Source of the DNA: Odobenus rosmarus divergens
Taxonomy: Eukaryota; Chordata; Mammalia; Carnivora; Odobenidae
Direction: 5' to 3'
DNA: 64,000 nt
Assembly (NCBI RefSeq): GCF_000321225.1
Contig: NW_004450267.1
Location: 4,376,422-4,440,421, forward strand
Part shown: piece by piece, positions 32,320-43,849 of the stretch
Layout: each line of letters begins with the position of its first letter
Numbering within the stretch: the first letter of the stretch is position 1
Notes under the pieces: generated by a model
Databases searched by the model: none
Seen by the model: only the letters and a program-made list of their open reading frames with translations
What the model was told of the DNA's origin: nothing
Made by a program: the position numbers and the translations under genes

Positions 32320-33340
32320 GGTGGGAATTTTTTTTTCCCCATAACTGATCATTTTGTCCTCTACAGACCCAAATCCCACTGAGGAGCAGGGGGAAAAAAA
32401 ACTGGTCAAGTCACAGCTCTCAGAGATTATTTGTTTTTGTTTTTTCCAGTTTCTCAGTTTCTTTTGAACAAGTATTCAGGTAATTCCAGGCTCAAACTTT
32501 CCCTACCAGGCTATTTCCCCTCCACCTCCCAGGAAGGCTGGTCTCTGCTCTCTTCTCTGGGTTCTCACTGCCCGAAGTGGAGAAGGCCCTACTGTATTCA
32601 CACCTGCAGCTGAAGTCGATGCTGCGGAAGCCTGCGGTTGGTTCTCCTGGCCTGGGTGGGCGCCATGTGAGGTCCCCTCCCTCTCTCCTTCCTGCTGCTG
32701 GCTCGGTGGTATCCCAGCTCTCACTAGTACAGCACACCTGGGTCTCAGCCTGACCCCTGTGGCATGGGCAGTCCTCTTCACCATCTCTGCTTTGTGTCAC
32801 TTCCCCCTTGCCATAGAGGCCCATGGCAGGTCGGCTGGCCTCAGCTCTCAGTGACCTGTGTTCCCCACTGGGGGCCCTCAGGAGCTTCAGGTCTGGCTGG
32901 AGAGCACCAAGCTGAGGCGTAGGCCCCACCTCAAGCCCGCTCTCTGTTCCACGAGCCACTCTAGGTCAGTGCAGGGTCCTCTAAAGGCCGTCTCCTCACA
33001 GAGTCTCTTAAGCAGGAAGGGGGTACAGACTACTGCTCTGGAACCTTCCGTGAAACTGACCGCTTCTAATGCCACCCTCTCACCACTTGCCCCTCTCCTT
33101 CTGTGCCTCCTCACCTCCCGCTCCTCCTCCCCGTGGTGAAAGGGCTTCCTGTCCCTCCCGCTATTTGACTGGAACCATCTCTGCGTCCTGTGTCCTGTTC
33201 TCCTCCTTCCTGAGGTGCCAGTCATCTTTTTTTTTTCTTTCTTAGAGCCATAATGGCAGAATGACTGCAAGAAGAATATGTAAGGAAGGCATTTTGAAAA
33301 ATATTATCTGCATTCCACTTGTAGCTCTAGGAATTAAATC
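32320..33340. other. Unique GC-rich sequence
   Basis: About 1 kb without recognised repeats. Minus-strand frames of 155 and 127 codons (32492-32959 and 32887-33270) overlap plus-strand frames and show no known domain. The arginine/glycine/serine bias reflects GC-rich composition. No CDS is called. Confidence 0.4.
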
Positions 33341-33344
33341 CAAT

Positions 33345-33452
33345 GTGTCCAATTCTAAAGCTTTGCTTTTAACCGTCATACTATGGAGCCCAATACTACA
33401 AAACTAGAGTAGGGTAGATCTGGGATTTGAACCCAGGTCTAATCCAACCCCC
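33345..33452 (-). mobile_element. MIR SINE fragment
   Basis: GATCTGGGATTTGAACCCAG, then GTCTAATCCAACCCCC is the antisense 5' part of a MIR; a later L1 inserted at its edge. Confidence 0.6.
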
Positions 33453-33469
33453 AAATCCAAGCTTTCCCA

Positions 33470-33810
33470 AGTGAAATCTGTCAATCAGAGGAAGACAGTT
33501 ATCATATGATTTCACTCATATGTGGAATTTAAGAAACAAAACAGGATCGTAGGAGGGAAAAATAAAACAAGATGAAATCAGAGAGGGAGGCAAACCGTAA
33601 GAGACACTTAATCATGGGAAACAAACAGTGTTGCTGGAGGGGAGGTGGGGGGGATGGGGTCACTGGGTGATGGGCATTAAGGAGGACATGTGACATAGTA
33701 AGCACTGGGTGTTATATAAGACTGATGAATCACTGAGCTTTACCTCTGAAACTAGTAATAGACTATATGTTAATTAATTGAATTAAAAAAAATAAAATGG
33801 TAAAAAATAA
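33470..33810 (+). mobile_element. 5'-truncated L1, carnivore-type 3' end
   Basis: AGTCAATCAGAG-like start (CTGTCAATCAGAGGAAGACA), TATCATATGATTTCACTCAT, GAGGGAGGCAAACCGTAAGA, CTGGGTGATGGGCATTAAGG and ATATGTTAATTAATTGAATT match the L1 3' UTR typical of carnivores. A perfect 17-bp target duplication (AAATCCAAGCTTTCCCA) lies at 33453-33469 and 33811-33827. About 340 bp, no coding capacity. Confidence 0.93.
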
Positions 33811-33827
33811 AATCCAAGCTTTCCCAT

Positions 33828-34590
33828 CAAGCCATTTTTCTCTTTCTTTGTCCTCCAACAGAAAGCATCTCAGGCCCTGTCCCCTCCAGATGTATCCTGG
33901 GGCAGGTGCAGGGGTCACCAGCATGCTTCCTCCCTCCTGGCCGAGCAGAGTCCGCAGTGCCTCCCGTGTTGGCTCACGAGTACGTTAGGGGCAGAAATGC
34001 TGGAAGACCTGTCTTTGAAAGCACCTGTGCATTTGCTTGCCTGCTTTGGATCACTTAAGGCAGGCTTGAACAGCCTCTTACTAGGTTAGTTTTGTGGCTG
34101 GTGTATTCCTCCAATGGGGTAAGTGGATTTCACTTAGCTGTGTAAAGGAAGAAAGGCAGTTCGCCGGCCCAGTGGAGCAGCAAACATCAGACGAGGTGGA
34201 AGGACTTTGAAGTTGCCCACTGACCTAGAAACCCTCTTGAGAAGCTTACTCTGCAGGTTTGGTGCACACCTTGTTTTACTTTGTTTTCCCCTCAGCCAGA
34301 TAGTCACAATCTGTTTCACTCACCTGGAAAGTTGCATACTCTTGACAAGCACAAGGCATTTAAGAGATTGCTTGCTGCTGGGGCTACTCCGTATTAGCAG
34401 GTGGGCAGAAAGGACACTTGGCCTCTCAGATGTGCCTTCACTGGTAAATAGAAATGCAGAACTGAGAAACTTTCCCAGATTGTTCTGACAAATATGAACT
34501 ACATGTGCCCAAAGTATTTGGGGGTCATAATTTTCAGATAGAGGCAAAAGTGATGCATCTCTTGATTATCTCAGTTCTTTACTACAGGCT
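33828..34590. other. Unassigned unique sequence
   Basis: No recognised repeat or gene. A pyrimidine tract ends in CCTCCAACAG at about 33862 but no exon structure follows convincingly. Confidence 0.4.
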
Positions 34591-34599
34591 TGGAGAAAC

Positions 34600-34770
34600 C
34601 CAGTCACAGGATTTAACTTAGTAGACATTTGTTGAGTTTCTGATGCACAAGAGAAAGGGTCTGGGCAGGTGAGCACTTTCATTGCAAAGACAAATAAGAC
34701 ATGGTCTTGAACCTCACATGGTGTCCGGCTGGTGGAGAGAGGGGCATCAGACATATAGTGCCTGCCCACT
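34600..34770 (-). mobile_element. L2 LINE relic
   Basis: AGTAGACATTTGTTGAGTTT, then ATTGCAAAGACAAATAAGAC and ATGGTCTTGAACCTCACATG fits the antisense L2 3' end. Confidence 0.6.
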
Positions 34771-35050
34771 TTAAGAAAACCCTCTCTGTCTTCACTCTGC
34801 CCCGTACTCTATTGCTTCACAGCCCGATTTCTAGAAAGAATGGTTCACATGCATTATCTCTCAATCCCCCTCCTGCTTCTGCTCCCTGCTTTAACTACCA
34901 CATTTATATGCACTTTTAGTCTTTATCTTGCTAGCATTGCCATATTTAGCAAATAAAAATAGGGGACGTACTTATACTAAAAAATTCATTTCTATCTGAA
35001 ATTCAAATTTAACTGGGCACTCTGTATTGTATCAGGCAACACCATGTCTT
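34771..35050. other. Unassigned AT-rich sequence
   Basis: No confident feature. Confidence 0.35.
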
Positions 35051-36460
35051 ATATGACTTGTCTGCCAGCTCTTACCTGGCACCTCTTCCTTGTTGAAGTG
35101 ATCTCCTCCTTTAGCAAATGCAACACTGACATCACTCTGTCCTGATCTTCTTCTTTCTCCCTGGACCACCCCCCAATCTCTTAAATGTTGATCTGCCACC
35201 TCTATTCTCTCCCTCTCACTCTTCCCAGCATCCCTTCCACACAGTCATGGCCTCAGCTGTGGTGGTGTCGTAGTGATGGGTCTGCTTCCAGTCTAGACAG
35301 CACACTTGCTGCACTCACTCCAAATCTCTATACCCCGTGGTCTCTTGGGCAACTCCAAGATGTTGCAAACTCAACATGTTGCAAATTTTACTCATCTGTT
35401 CTTCTCTATTTCTGCTCCTAACTCAGTGCATTTATAACATCATCCAACCCACTGCCAAGCCAGAAACCCAGCAATCCCTCTTGAGTCTGCCCTCTCCCTT
35501 CCACCATATCCGATTTGTCTCCATGCATTATGGAGTCTATCTTCTTCTTTTTTTTTTTTTTAAGATTTTTATTTGACACACAGAGAGAGATAGCACAAGC
35601 AGGGGGATTGGCAGGCAGAGGCAGAGGGAGAAGCAGGCTCTCCGCTGAGCAAGGAGCCTGATACGGGGCTCGATCCCAGGACCCTGGGATCGTGACCTGA
35701 GTCGAAGGCAGCCACTTAACTGACTGAGCCACCCAGGCGCCCCTGGAGTCTATCTTCTAAAGATTCCCCAACTGTCCCCTACTTCCTCTCTGCCATTGCC
35801 CTATCATAAACCATCATCATTGCTCACCTAGATCACCACAGTAACCTCCTAATTGGTCTCTCTGCTTCCCTTCCTCCTCCCTCCCATCTGTCTTCCACAC
35901 TGTCCCCTGGAGGACATTGCCAACACAAAAGTTGCATTATGCCCTTCGTTGCCTTATTGGTTTCATGTCAACCATTGGATAGCTTGTCATATTGGCCTCT
36001 TCACCCCCTGGTGAATCCCCACTTCTCCGAGTTTATCCGCTGACACAGAACAGCCCCAGCTATATTGAAAACACACTCCCCTCCCCAAGCACACGCATGG
36101 TCTCAGAGTCTGATTTCACATATGCCATGGCTTTTTCTGCAGTGCACTTACTTACACTTGAAACCACAGAAAACTACTCATCCTCCCAACCTCAAGTCAA
36201 TCTTTGTCTCTTGGCAGAAGCCTTCCTACATTCTCTAAGAAGACATGGTTGGGGAGGGAAGTAGTGATCCCCACTCCATGTTCCCCTAGCTGCTAGAGTC
36301 TAGCACTTGTACTAACTTTTGTTAGAAAGCTCTCTAGGGCAATGATCTGTTTGCAAGTCTTGAATGTCCTGTTACAGTTTGCATATTATGTCAGATCCTG
36401 AGTTCCTTGAACACAAGGAGCATACTTTTTGTTTTGTTTAGACTTGCTAATATTTAGAAC
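35050..36460 (+). mobile_element. Long L2 LINE relic, split by a SINE
   Basis: Sense L2 order over more than 1 kb: AAGCCAGAAACCCAGCAATC, CAGTAACCTCCTAATTGGTC, TCTCTGCTTCCCTTCC, GGCAGAAGCCTTCCTACATT and GAGTTCCTTGAACACAAGGA. The SINEC at 35546-35743 interrupts it. This is the longest L2 here. Confidence 0.75.
35546..35743 (-). mobile_element. SINEC, reverse, inserted in L2
   Basis: Poly-T followed by AAGATTTTTATTTGACACAC and the reversed head ending GAGCCACCCAGGCGCCCC. The exact 15-bp target duplication TGGAGTCTATCTTCT lies at 35531-35545 and 35744-35758. Confidence 0.97.
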
Positions 36461-36469
36461 TTTAAAAAA

Positions 36470-36590
36470 ATCTGTAAGGATACAGAAACTAATACAACCA
36501 ACACCTGTGTTCCAATTGCCATGAGTTGACCACCATTAATATCATGTTGTATTTACTTCCAATCTCACCCTGTTGATCCTACCCTCAGAG
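36470..36590 (-). mobile_element. Possible L1ME-type 3' fragment, antisense
   Basis: GAAACTAATACAACCAACAC, then CTGTGTTCCAATTGCC resembles antisense L1ME wording (aacacctgtgtacccatcaccc). Weak. Confidence 0.35.
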
Positions 36591-36599
36591 GTAAAATTG

Positions 36600-38320
36600 G
36601 AAGCAAAAGAACCAGATGAGGGGATCCCAGAGTAGGTATTTAAGAAGTGTCAGAGTAGGGTGGGGGTGCACCTGGGAGGAGCAGGAAATGGGTGAAATGT
36701 AATCAGTTCAGGCATTCTTGTAATGAGATGTGGAACAGCAGAAATCCATGTTTTTCTTAAAAAATGCCCATTTTCCCAGAGACTGATGGCCCACCTGAGC
36801 TGTATACTGGTGGCAAACTGAAAACATTAAATGAAAGAAAAATCTTACTTTATGTGGTTTTGGCTTTGAAAAAAAGATTTTGAAGAACATGACCACGAGT
36901 AAAGCCCTGGTGAAGCTCACTTTGAGTTTGTTTCGGTGGTTGTTCAAAGAATTCTTTCAACCAGCTGAGAAGACTGGACACCAAAATCTTAACCGGGATT
37001 ACTTTTGGATGGGAGAATTGGAGGTAATTTTTTTTTTTCTGTTTGCCAGTCTGCATTTTTTATAGCAATGAAGAAGACAAAAGTTGCTTTAGAAACTATA
37101 TTCGAGGACAATTAAATAGTTTGAGAAATTTTTTCATGAGAGACATAGAGGATTTGAAGAGAGGAAGGTTATATGTTGACAGCCTAAAATTTGAAGCTTG
37201 AACTTTAATGAGATTTCTCCTTGTCAGTATTATGGATCGACTGACTGTACCATCCAAGGAACAAACAGCTGACCACAAATCACATGCCAATATATTCACA
37301 ATTAAACAATCACTCAAGAAGCTATAAAGCACACAAAACGCATAGTGGCTAAAAATAATAAACAAATGAAGCTTCTGTGTTTTTTTGCCTGAGAACAAGG
37401 GGCCTGTTCTTTTAGTTATTTATAGTGAAATAGTGAGACTCTGTGAAAAAAACACAGCAGTTGGGAAATGTTCTAAGTGAAGCATTGGGAATGTGTCATA
37501 GAATCTGAGGGCTTCTGACTTCACCTGTGATTGGCTAAGAATGAAGGACTGGCTATGAACGGGTGACCAGTAGACCTCTGGATTATCAGTTCAATACAGA
37601 AAATGACCGTTCTGAAATCTCATTGTTTTTCCTCCTTAATTTTTTCCTTTATAAATTTTAAAACAGAAAGTGCTCCATAAAGAGAAAGTGATTTATTTAG
37701 AGTTTTTCCACATATGCTTCTAAAACAGGTTGTGCTTTTTCCCTTAAAGGTAACATCTCTGTTCTGGGACAGATCACACATGACAAAACAGCTTAGAAAG
37801 CATTGCAAAATTCTGAAGCATTTTGAAAGCAGAACACTTTTCTCTATGTAGGTAGTCCTGTGCATTTGGCATAGAGAGAGCAACAGAGCAAAATGCCCAG
37901 TTTGGTTTCTTTTAGTTAGATGCTCACTTGCGTTTAGTTGTTTTTAGTTCCCCTTGCTTCCTGGGGGAGGAGAGTTGTGTTAATGCTGGCTATTTGCACA
38001 TCCAAATGGCGGGGGTAGTTTTTGGCAACGTCTGCACTCACCAGTCCTGAAATACCTTTTAAGCATGGGGTCAGACATCCACATTTCCCTGAGGACACTT
38101 GCCTGGACAGCTTGCCAGGACGCCACCGGGTGCAACCAAATCCTATAGTGTGAAATGGAAGAATCAGTGACGGCACTGGTGTTTGATGAGCAGTAAACTG
38201 AAGATGGCAGGTCAGCCTGCCAGGCTTCATTCCAACGAATGCCCTTTAGAGAGCTGACCTTCTGTTTGCTGGGCCTCTTTCTACTAGATACCACGTGGAA
38301 TTCTGGTGATAAGAGGAAAT
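36600..38320. other. Unassigned unique sequence
   Basis: About 1.7 kb with no repeat or gene recognised. A 61-codon plus frame (36880-37065) and a 118-codon minus frame (37980-38336) show no known domain. Confidence 0.4.
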
Positions 38321-38324
38321 CATT

Positions 38325-38850
38325 TAAGGCGTTCATTCATTTATTCTGTCAGTCAACAAATCTTCACTGGGCACCTACAATGTGTAAGGCACTAATAACG
38401 ACAAAGAATTTTGCAAGAATAGAAATTTAGACCCGTGAAAGCGTTTCGTAACTTACACTGAGCTTTCTCACTTGTGTTATTTCTTTTTTTTTTAAAGATT
38501 TTATTTATTTATTTGACAGAGAGAGACACAGCAAGAGAGGGAACACAAGCAGGGGTAGTGGGAGAGGGAGAAGCTGGCTTCCCGCCAAGCAGGGAGCCCG
38601 ATGCGGGGCTCGATCTCAGGACCCTGGGATCATGACCTGAGCCAAAGGCAGACACTTAACGACGGAGCCACCCAGGCGCCCTTCACTTGTGTTATTTCGA
38701 AGATGATAACACAGACACTGTCCTTGCACTCCAAAAGTTTACAATATAGTAGGGAAGATGAAGCCTGTAGAGAAGTTTCCTCATTGCAGAATAGAATATG
38801 GTGCGTGTCATAAGGCAAAGAGCAATTCCCTGACCAGGGAATGGACAGCT
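38325..38850 (-). mobile_element. L2 LINE relic, split by a SINE
   Basis: CATTCATTTATTCTGTCAGT, CAACAAATCTTCACTGGGCA and CCTACAATGTGTAAGGCACT form a good antisense L2 start. After the SINE, ACACTGTCCTTGCACTCCAA and AAGTTTACAATATAGTAGGG continue the same element. Confidence 0.75.
38484..38682 (-). mobile_element. SINEC, reverse, full length
   Basis: T run, AAGATTTTATTTATTTATTT, and reversed head GAGCCACCCAGGCGCCC. The exact 16-bp target duplication TCACTTGTGTTATTTC lies at 38468-38483 and 38683-38698. Confidence 0.97.
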
Positions 38851-40607
38851 ATCCTGGAGTCCCAAGCCAGCACTTTCATGGTTCAGAGAGTTTGAGAGAG
38901 GGAGATGCCGCATCCAGCCTTGGGATCAGAGCTATGTCCAGGCAGGACTCCGTGGTGGAATTTGGACGTGTAAATATGGAGGACCAAGTGGCTCTACTTT
39001 TGTTACCTTCAAAGTATTTGAAGGTGTGCTCTCTTGTTATTGAGGCTCAACATCTTTTTCAGGATGACATTCCTACCAACGCTTGGATTACCTTTGCAGC
39101 ACCTGTACTTTGAAATTTAGGAACATTTTTGGAGCCTAGGAGATAATCATTTGTGGCCAATAATTCATGTAGAATTAAACCTACTGATAGCAGGTCTAAG
39201 TCTCACACTTGGGCCATTTCCAAAGCCACAGAATTTAGGGGCTGATGTTTTTTTCAGATTGTGTGGGAATAATTTGTGGTTCTCCATGGCTTAAACTGTT
39301 AACTTAGTCCTAAAATTTATAACCCTTTAATACGCTCATAACAAAGTTTTGTCACACTGCCTAGGGAATGAGACCTGTCCTGACTAAAAGATAGTTATCC
39401 AGTAAACACTCTGGTTTCAGCGTTTTATTCTGATATTTGTTCTAATATGGTGTAGAAAGGTATCTTGTTTTGATAATAAGTATGATTATTTTTTTTCTTT
39501 GGTGATTCAATATCTTGTGGGGGGGTCTCACATTTCTCATTCTGAATGCCAGTTGCCATTGAACAAGACTGTAAATAAGGAAGATATAGGTATTTTAGGT
39601 AAATGTGTACTGACACCAGATGATTCCTTTGGGAAAAAAATTACTCACTAAGTCCTCCCTGCCCCCCAATATAAGAGAGAGAGAGAGAGAGAGAGAGTAA
39701 TGCTCTCCTTTCTTCCAAAAAGTTAATAAAAATAAGAATTTTTAAAATAATGGCTCATTAGGGATTCTGATTAGTCTGGTATTTTGCATTTCTGACTTTA
39801 CATGTACTCTACAGCATTCATCTGGTTTTCATGAGTCTAAAGTCCCGCTTGTCAACATTTAGGAAGCTGCCTTAGAAAGTCTTCCATACACTTACACCAA
39901 GAAAAATGAGGGGATTTGCCAAGTTCTGAGTTTGACGCAGCCTTCTTTCCCCAACTGATTGAAATAAACAAACAAAAGTATGCTTCTTAAGAATGCATAC
40001 AATAATCTGAAGTCTTAGTTTGATTGAATAAAAAGTCTAAATCAGTCATGTCTATTTCCAGATCATTTTTTTGAGCTTAAATGCCAAAATCAACTATTAC
40101 CACCTGAAGTCAAAAACCATGTAGAGAGAATTTTGTTCCAGTGGGTCAAAACATTCTTGTTAATCTCTAATACTCCTCTGTGATGAGGCAGAAATGAAGA
40201 TGAGAAGCAAACTTCAGTCTACTGACAAATATAGAAAATGTTTCATGTACCAAATGAGTGTGTCCACGTTTTTCTGTTTCCATCTGGATCCTTTTCAGTG
40301 TGATTACTTATTTTTAGGTTGGCATTTTAGAAGGAAGATGAAATGGCTTTAGGAAATGATGTGAAAGGTTAAGACGGATAAGATAAGACAAGGGCTATCA
40401 TGATGGAAAACATAGCCTCACAGTTTTATGTTCGATGTATTTCTTAGAAAAACCAGATACCAGATACGTATTTCTGCTAAATCTAAATTTTGAAGCTTGT
40501 AAACTTGAGTAGCTATGCCAAGGTGTAAAGGACTTTAAGAAAAAATGTGTAACTTTAAGTCACATAAGCATGGGGGAGGCCATATTACTAAACAATGAGG
40601 TGGGAAC
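38851..40607. other. Unassigned unique AT-rich sequence
   Basis: About 1.75 kb without recognised interspersed repeats or exons, apart from the GA microsatellite at 39674-39697. Could include conserved non-coding DNA, but no specific motif cluster stands out. Confidence 0.4.
39674..39697. repeat. (GA)n microsatellite
   Basis: About twelve uninterrupted AG units. Confidence 0.95.
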
Positions 40608-40624
40608 AGGCTGACACTAATTTT

Positions 40625-40824
40625 TTTAAAAAGATTTATTTTATTTATTTGAGAGAGAAAGTACAAGTGTGAGTGGGGGGAGGGGCAGAGGAAGAGGGAG
40701 AGAGAATCCCCAAGCCGACTCCCCGGGGAGCCCAATGTGGGGCTTGATCCCAGGACCCCAAGATCATGACCTGAGCCAAAATAAAAAGCCAGCCACTCAA
40801 CTGACTGTGCCACCCAGGCACCCC
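40625..40824 (-). mobile_element. SINEC, reverse, older copy
   Basis: AAAGATTTATTTTATTTATT start and reversed head GTGCCACCCAGGCACCCC. Flanks AGGCTGACACTAATTT (40608-40623) and AGGCTCACACTATTTA (40825-40840) form an imperfect target duplication. Confidence 0.94.
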
Positions 40825-40840
40825 AGGCTCACACTATTTA

Positions 40841-41695
40841 AAACACAAAGGCTTGGAGTCCTAGGGGAGAAGGAGGTATGAACTAGAACAAGATGGCAGT
40901 TTGGTTATGTTACTCACATAGAACCCAGTCAAGCTACTAAAGCCGAATTACATAATCTTCAAAATGGTGTTGAGTAAAGAAGCCCTAAGAATCTGAATAA
41001 ATATTAACTATTTTACTAACACCTTGAGGAGTCCAAGATAGTCTCAAAAGTTTCATATTCTTGTAACTTTTTTACAAAATATGAAGTAGTCAGCTCTGAT
41101 TGTGTTAGTAAGTCAGCCATCAGGTGGGCACATGAACAGCGGGGGGCAAGGAGTGCCTCCCCAACTACTTAGATGCTCCACGTTTGTCTTTGATCATGCC
41201 GGTCCTGTCCCCTTCTGACTTCTGGTTCTCGGTTCCCCTTGGGTTCCACACTGGACTTCTGAACGGGGTTTGGAATCTGTTCATCTTTGGCTGAATGTGG
41301 GCTCTTTGTCAAGACCTCAGCTCATATACATCCTTAAAATCTTCCACTGTAGATGGCTTCAGTGACCCTCTTAGCCCCTCCCATTCCCAGCCTGGCCCTA
41401 TTCTCTACACATGCAGCCTCAGCAGGGCACCCTTGCCCCCAGCAAAAGGGAAGTCCAGCAGGAGTTAGGATTCTCATTGTCTAAGGATGCAGAGGTTTAC
41501 ACAGTGGACTTTCTCCTTCCTTGCCCTCACTCCCTCCATTACATGGAACTGGTCCTGTACCCAGATCTGTCATTAACTAAACGGAAACACCAACCTTTTT
41601 ACACTGACACCAAAGAGAAGACACTGTCCCAAGTCAAGCAGAGGTTTCTTCCCTTTCTTTACCCTTCTGTTTCCCTCCCTCCCCATCGGGTTTCC
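40841..41695. other. Unassigned sequence
   Basis: No repeat or gene recognised. A 144-codon plus frame (41411-41845) has no known domain and its end lies in an L2 relic, so it is not called as coding. Confidence 0.4.
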
Positions 41696-41699
41696 TTCC

Positions 41700-41800
41700 G
41701 AAGGCTTTTACTGGGTTCCTCCTATGAACCAGGCCTTATCCTAGGTGATAGAATTGGAAAGACAGTGTCCCTGACCTCTGTAAACTCCCATTCTGGTGCC
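41700..41800 (-). mobile_element. L2 LINE fragment
   Basis: GGGTTCCTCCTATGAACCAG, GCCTTATCCTAGGTGATAGA and AGTGTCCCTGACCTCTGTAA follow the antisense L2 3' end. Confidence 0.6.
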
Positions 41801-42044
41801 TTCTGCCTTGAAGAAATAAGACCAGTCAAGACTACATGTTCATAGACTTGCTCAACATTTGTGGGTTTTGCCTTTGTTTAATATGGGTGGGAATATGAAT
41901 TTGTTGTCTCATACTGGCTAATTAATTAAAGGTGTTTAGGAAGAACTTTCAGGGAGAAATGTGCCTTAGGAAACTTTAACTTCACCAGCCCAAACTGAAG
42001 TCTCCAGAAGAGGTTTTTATTGTTGTTGTTGTTTGTTTTTTTAA

Positions 42045-42263
42045 ATCCAGTATGCATGTTTCTAAGCTTTTTATTTTGAAATCATTATAGATCACAGAAA
42101 ATTCCAAAAATAGCTCATAGGTTTCCTTGAACCCAGCTTCTCCCAGTGAGGACATCTTACAGGACTGCAGTACTATATCAAAACTGGGAAATTGATAGTG
42201 GTGTAATACTGCTAAGTAGACTACAGACCTCATTCAGTTGGCATCAGTTTTTACACACGGTTA

Positions 42264-42307
<44 letters not shown>

Positions 42308-42850
42308 TGGGTGTGGGTGTGTATAGTTCTATGCAATTTGACCCCACATGGTGTAGCCACTGCAACAATCAGGATACAGAACTGTTCCATCACCACAAAG
42401 GAACTCCCCTGTGCTTCCTCTTCAGAGTCACACTTCCCTAAACCACCCCTGGCCCCTGGCAACCACTAATCTGCTCTCCATCTCTACAGTTTTGTCACTT
42501 GAGGATGATTTTAAATGGAATCATATGGTATTTAACCTTTTTAGATTGCCTTTTATCACTAAGCATAATACCCTTAAGATCCTTCCAAGTTGTTGCGTAT
42601 ATGAATAATTCATTCTTTTTTATTGCTGAGTAGTTTGCCGTAGGATGAATACACCAGAGTTTGTTTAGCTGCTCATCCTTTAAGGACATTTGTGTTGTTT
42701 CCAGTTTTTTGCTAAGATGAATAAAGCTGCTATGAACGCTCATGTAGAGATTTTTGTGTAAACATCAGTTTTCATTTTTCTGGGAGAAATGCCCAACAGT
42801 GCAATTTCTGGGTATGGTAAGTGCATATTTAGTTTTAAGAGAAACAGTCT
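42045..42850 (-). mobile_element. L1 3' end relic, antisense (first of two)
   Basis: TTTTTATTTTGAAATCATTA, AACCACTAATCTGCTCTCCA, TTTTTTATTGCTGAGTAGTT, GCTGCTATGAACGCTCATGT and GAGAAATGCCCAACAGTGCA are antisense L1 3' UTR and ORF2 end. Confidence 0.9.
42266..42323. repeat. (GT)n microsatellite with GGGTGT tail
   Basis: An 18-unit GT run followed by GGTATGGGTGTGGGTGTGT, inside the antisense L1. Confidence 0.95.
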
Positions 42851-42857
42851 GTTTGTT

Positions 42858-43790
42858 AGCTTTTTAAAAACAGCTTTATCAAGGTATCATTGACATATAA
42901 TAAACTGCAAGATTGAAAGTCTACAATTTTATGTTTTGACAAAAGTATATACCCCAAAACCATCACCACAATAAAGATAAACTTTACCCACCGAAAGCTT
43001 CCTCATGGCTCTTCACAATCCCTTCCTCCTGCCCCTACTTGCCTCCTTCCCCTGCCAACCATCCCAAGGCAACCACTGATCTGCTTTCTGTCATGGTGAT
43101 TAGTTTGCATTTTCTAGAACTTTATATAAATGAGATCATGTTCTTTGAGGGGATGGGGGGTGTCTGACTTCTCTCATTTAACGTAAATTATTTTGATATT
43201 CATCCATGTTGTTGCCTATAGCAATAATTAATTCCTTTTTATTGCCAAGTAGTAATCCACTCTATGGATATACTTCAATTTATTTATCCATTCTTCTGCT
43301 GATTACCATTTGGGTGGTTTGTAGTTTGAGGCTATTGCAAGTAAGGCTATTATGAACACTGACATGCAAAGTCTGTGTGTGGACACGCTTTCATTCTCCA
43401 GGGTAAATGCCTAGGAATAGAATGGGTAGGCTATGTGGTAGACACGTATTTAATTTTTTAACAAACTGCCAAGCCATTTTCCCCACAGTCATTGTATCAT
43501 TTTTACTTTCCCCTAGAAGTATATGAGAGTTCTGATTGTTCTACATCTTTACCAACACTTGGTTTAGTCAGTCTTTTTAACTGTAGACATCCTAGTAGTA
43601 TTTCTTTGTGGTTTTAATTCCCATTTTCCTAATGATTGTTGATGTTGAGCATCTTTTCGTGTGCTTATTTGTCATCTACATATCTTCTTTGGTGAAGTGT
43701 CTAATCAAATATTTGCCCTTTTTAAATTGGGGTGTTTGTTTTCTTATTATTAAGTTTTAAGAATTTCCCAAGTATCCCTCCAATAAAAGT
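42858..43790 (-). mobile_element. L1 3' end relic, antisense (second of two)
   Basis: It restarts the 3' end text: AACAGCTTTATCAAGGTATC, ATTGACATATAATAAACTGC, AGGCAACCACTGATCTGCTT, TTTATTGCCAAGTAGTAATC and GATGTTGAGCATCTTTTCGT. It lies directly next to a first copy of the same region, so these are two separate insertions. Confidence 0.9.
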
Positions 43791-43849
43791 TCTCCCCATG
43801 CTATTTTTATTATATATTTTTATTGGCAGATTAAGCTTCTGTTACTTTA

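Noticed and set aside
32492..33270. Minus-strand frames of 155 and 127 codons
   Set aside because: No recognisable domain, arginine/glycine/serine bias of GC-rich DNA, and plus-strand frames overlap them.
36880..37065. Possible short exon ending in GGAG|GTAATT
   Set aside because: The frame is 61 codons, has no known motif and no convincing upstream acceptor.
41411..41845. 144-codon plus-strand frame
   Set aside because: Its last third lies in an antisense L2 relic and the rest matches no family.
42244..42469. Cys-Val and Thr-His repeat frames
   Set aside because: Translations of the GT microsatellite on both strands.
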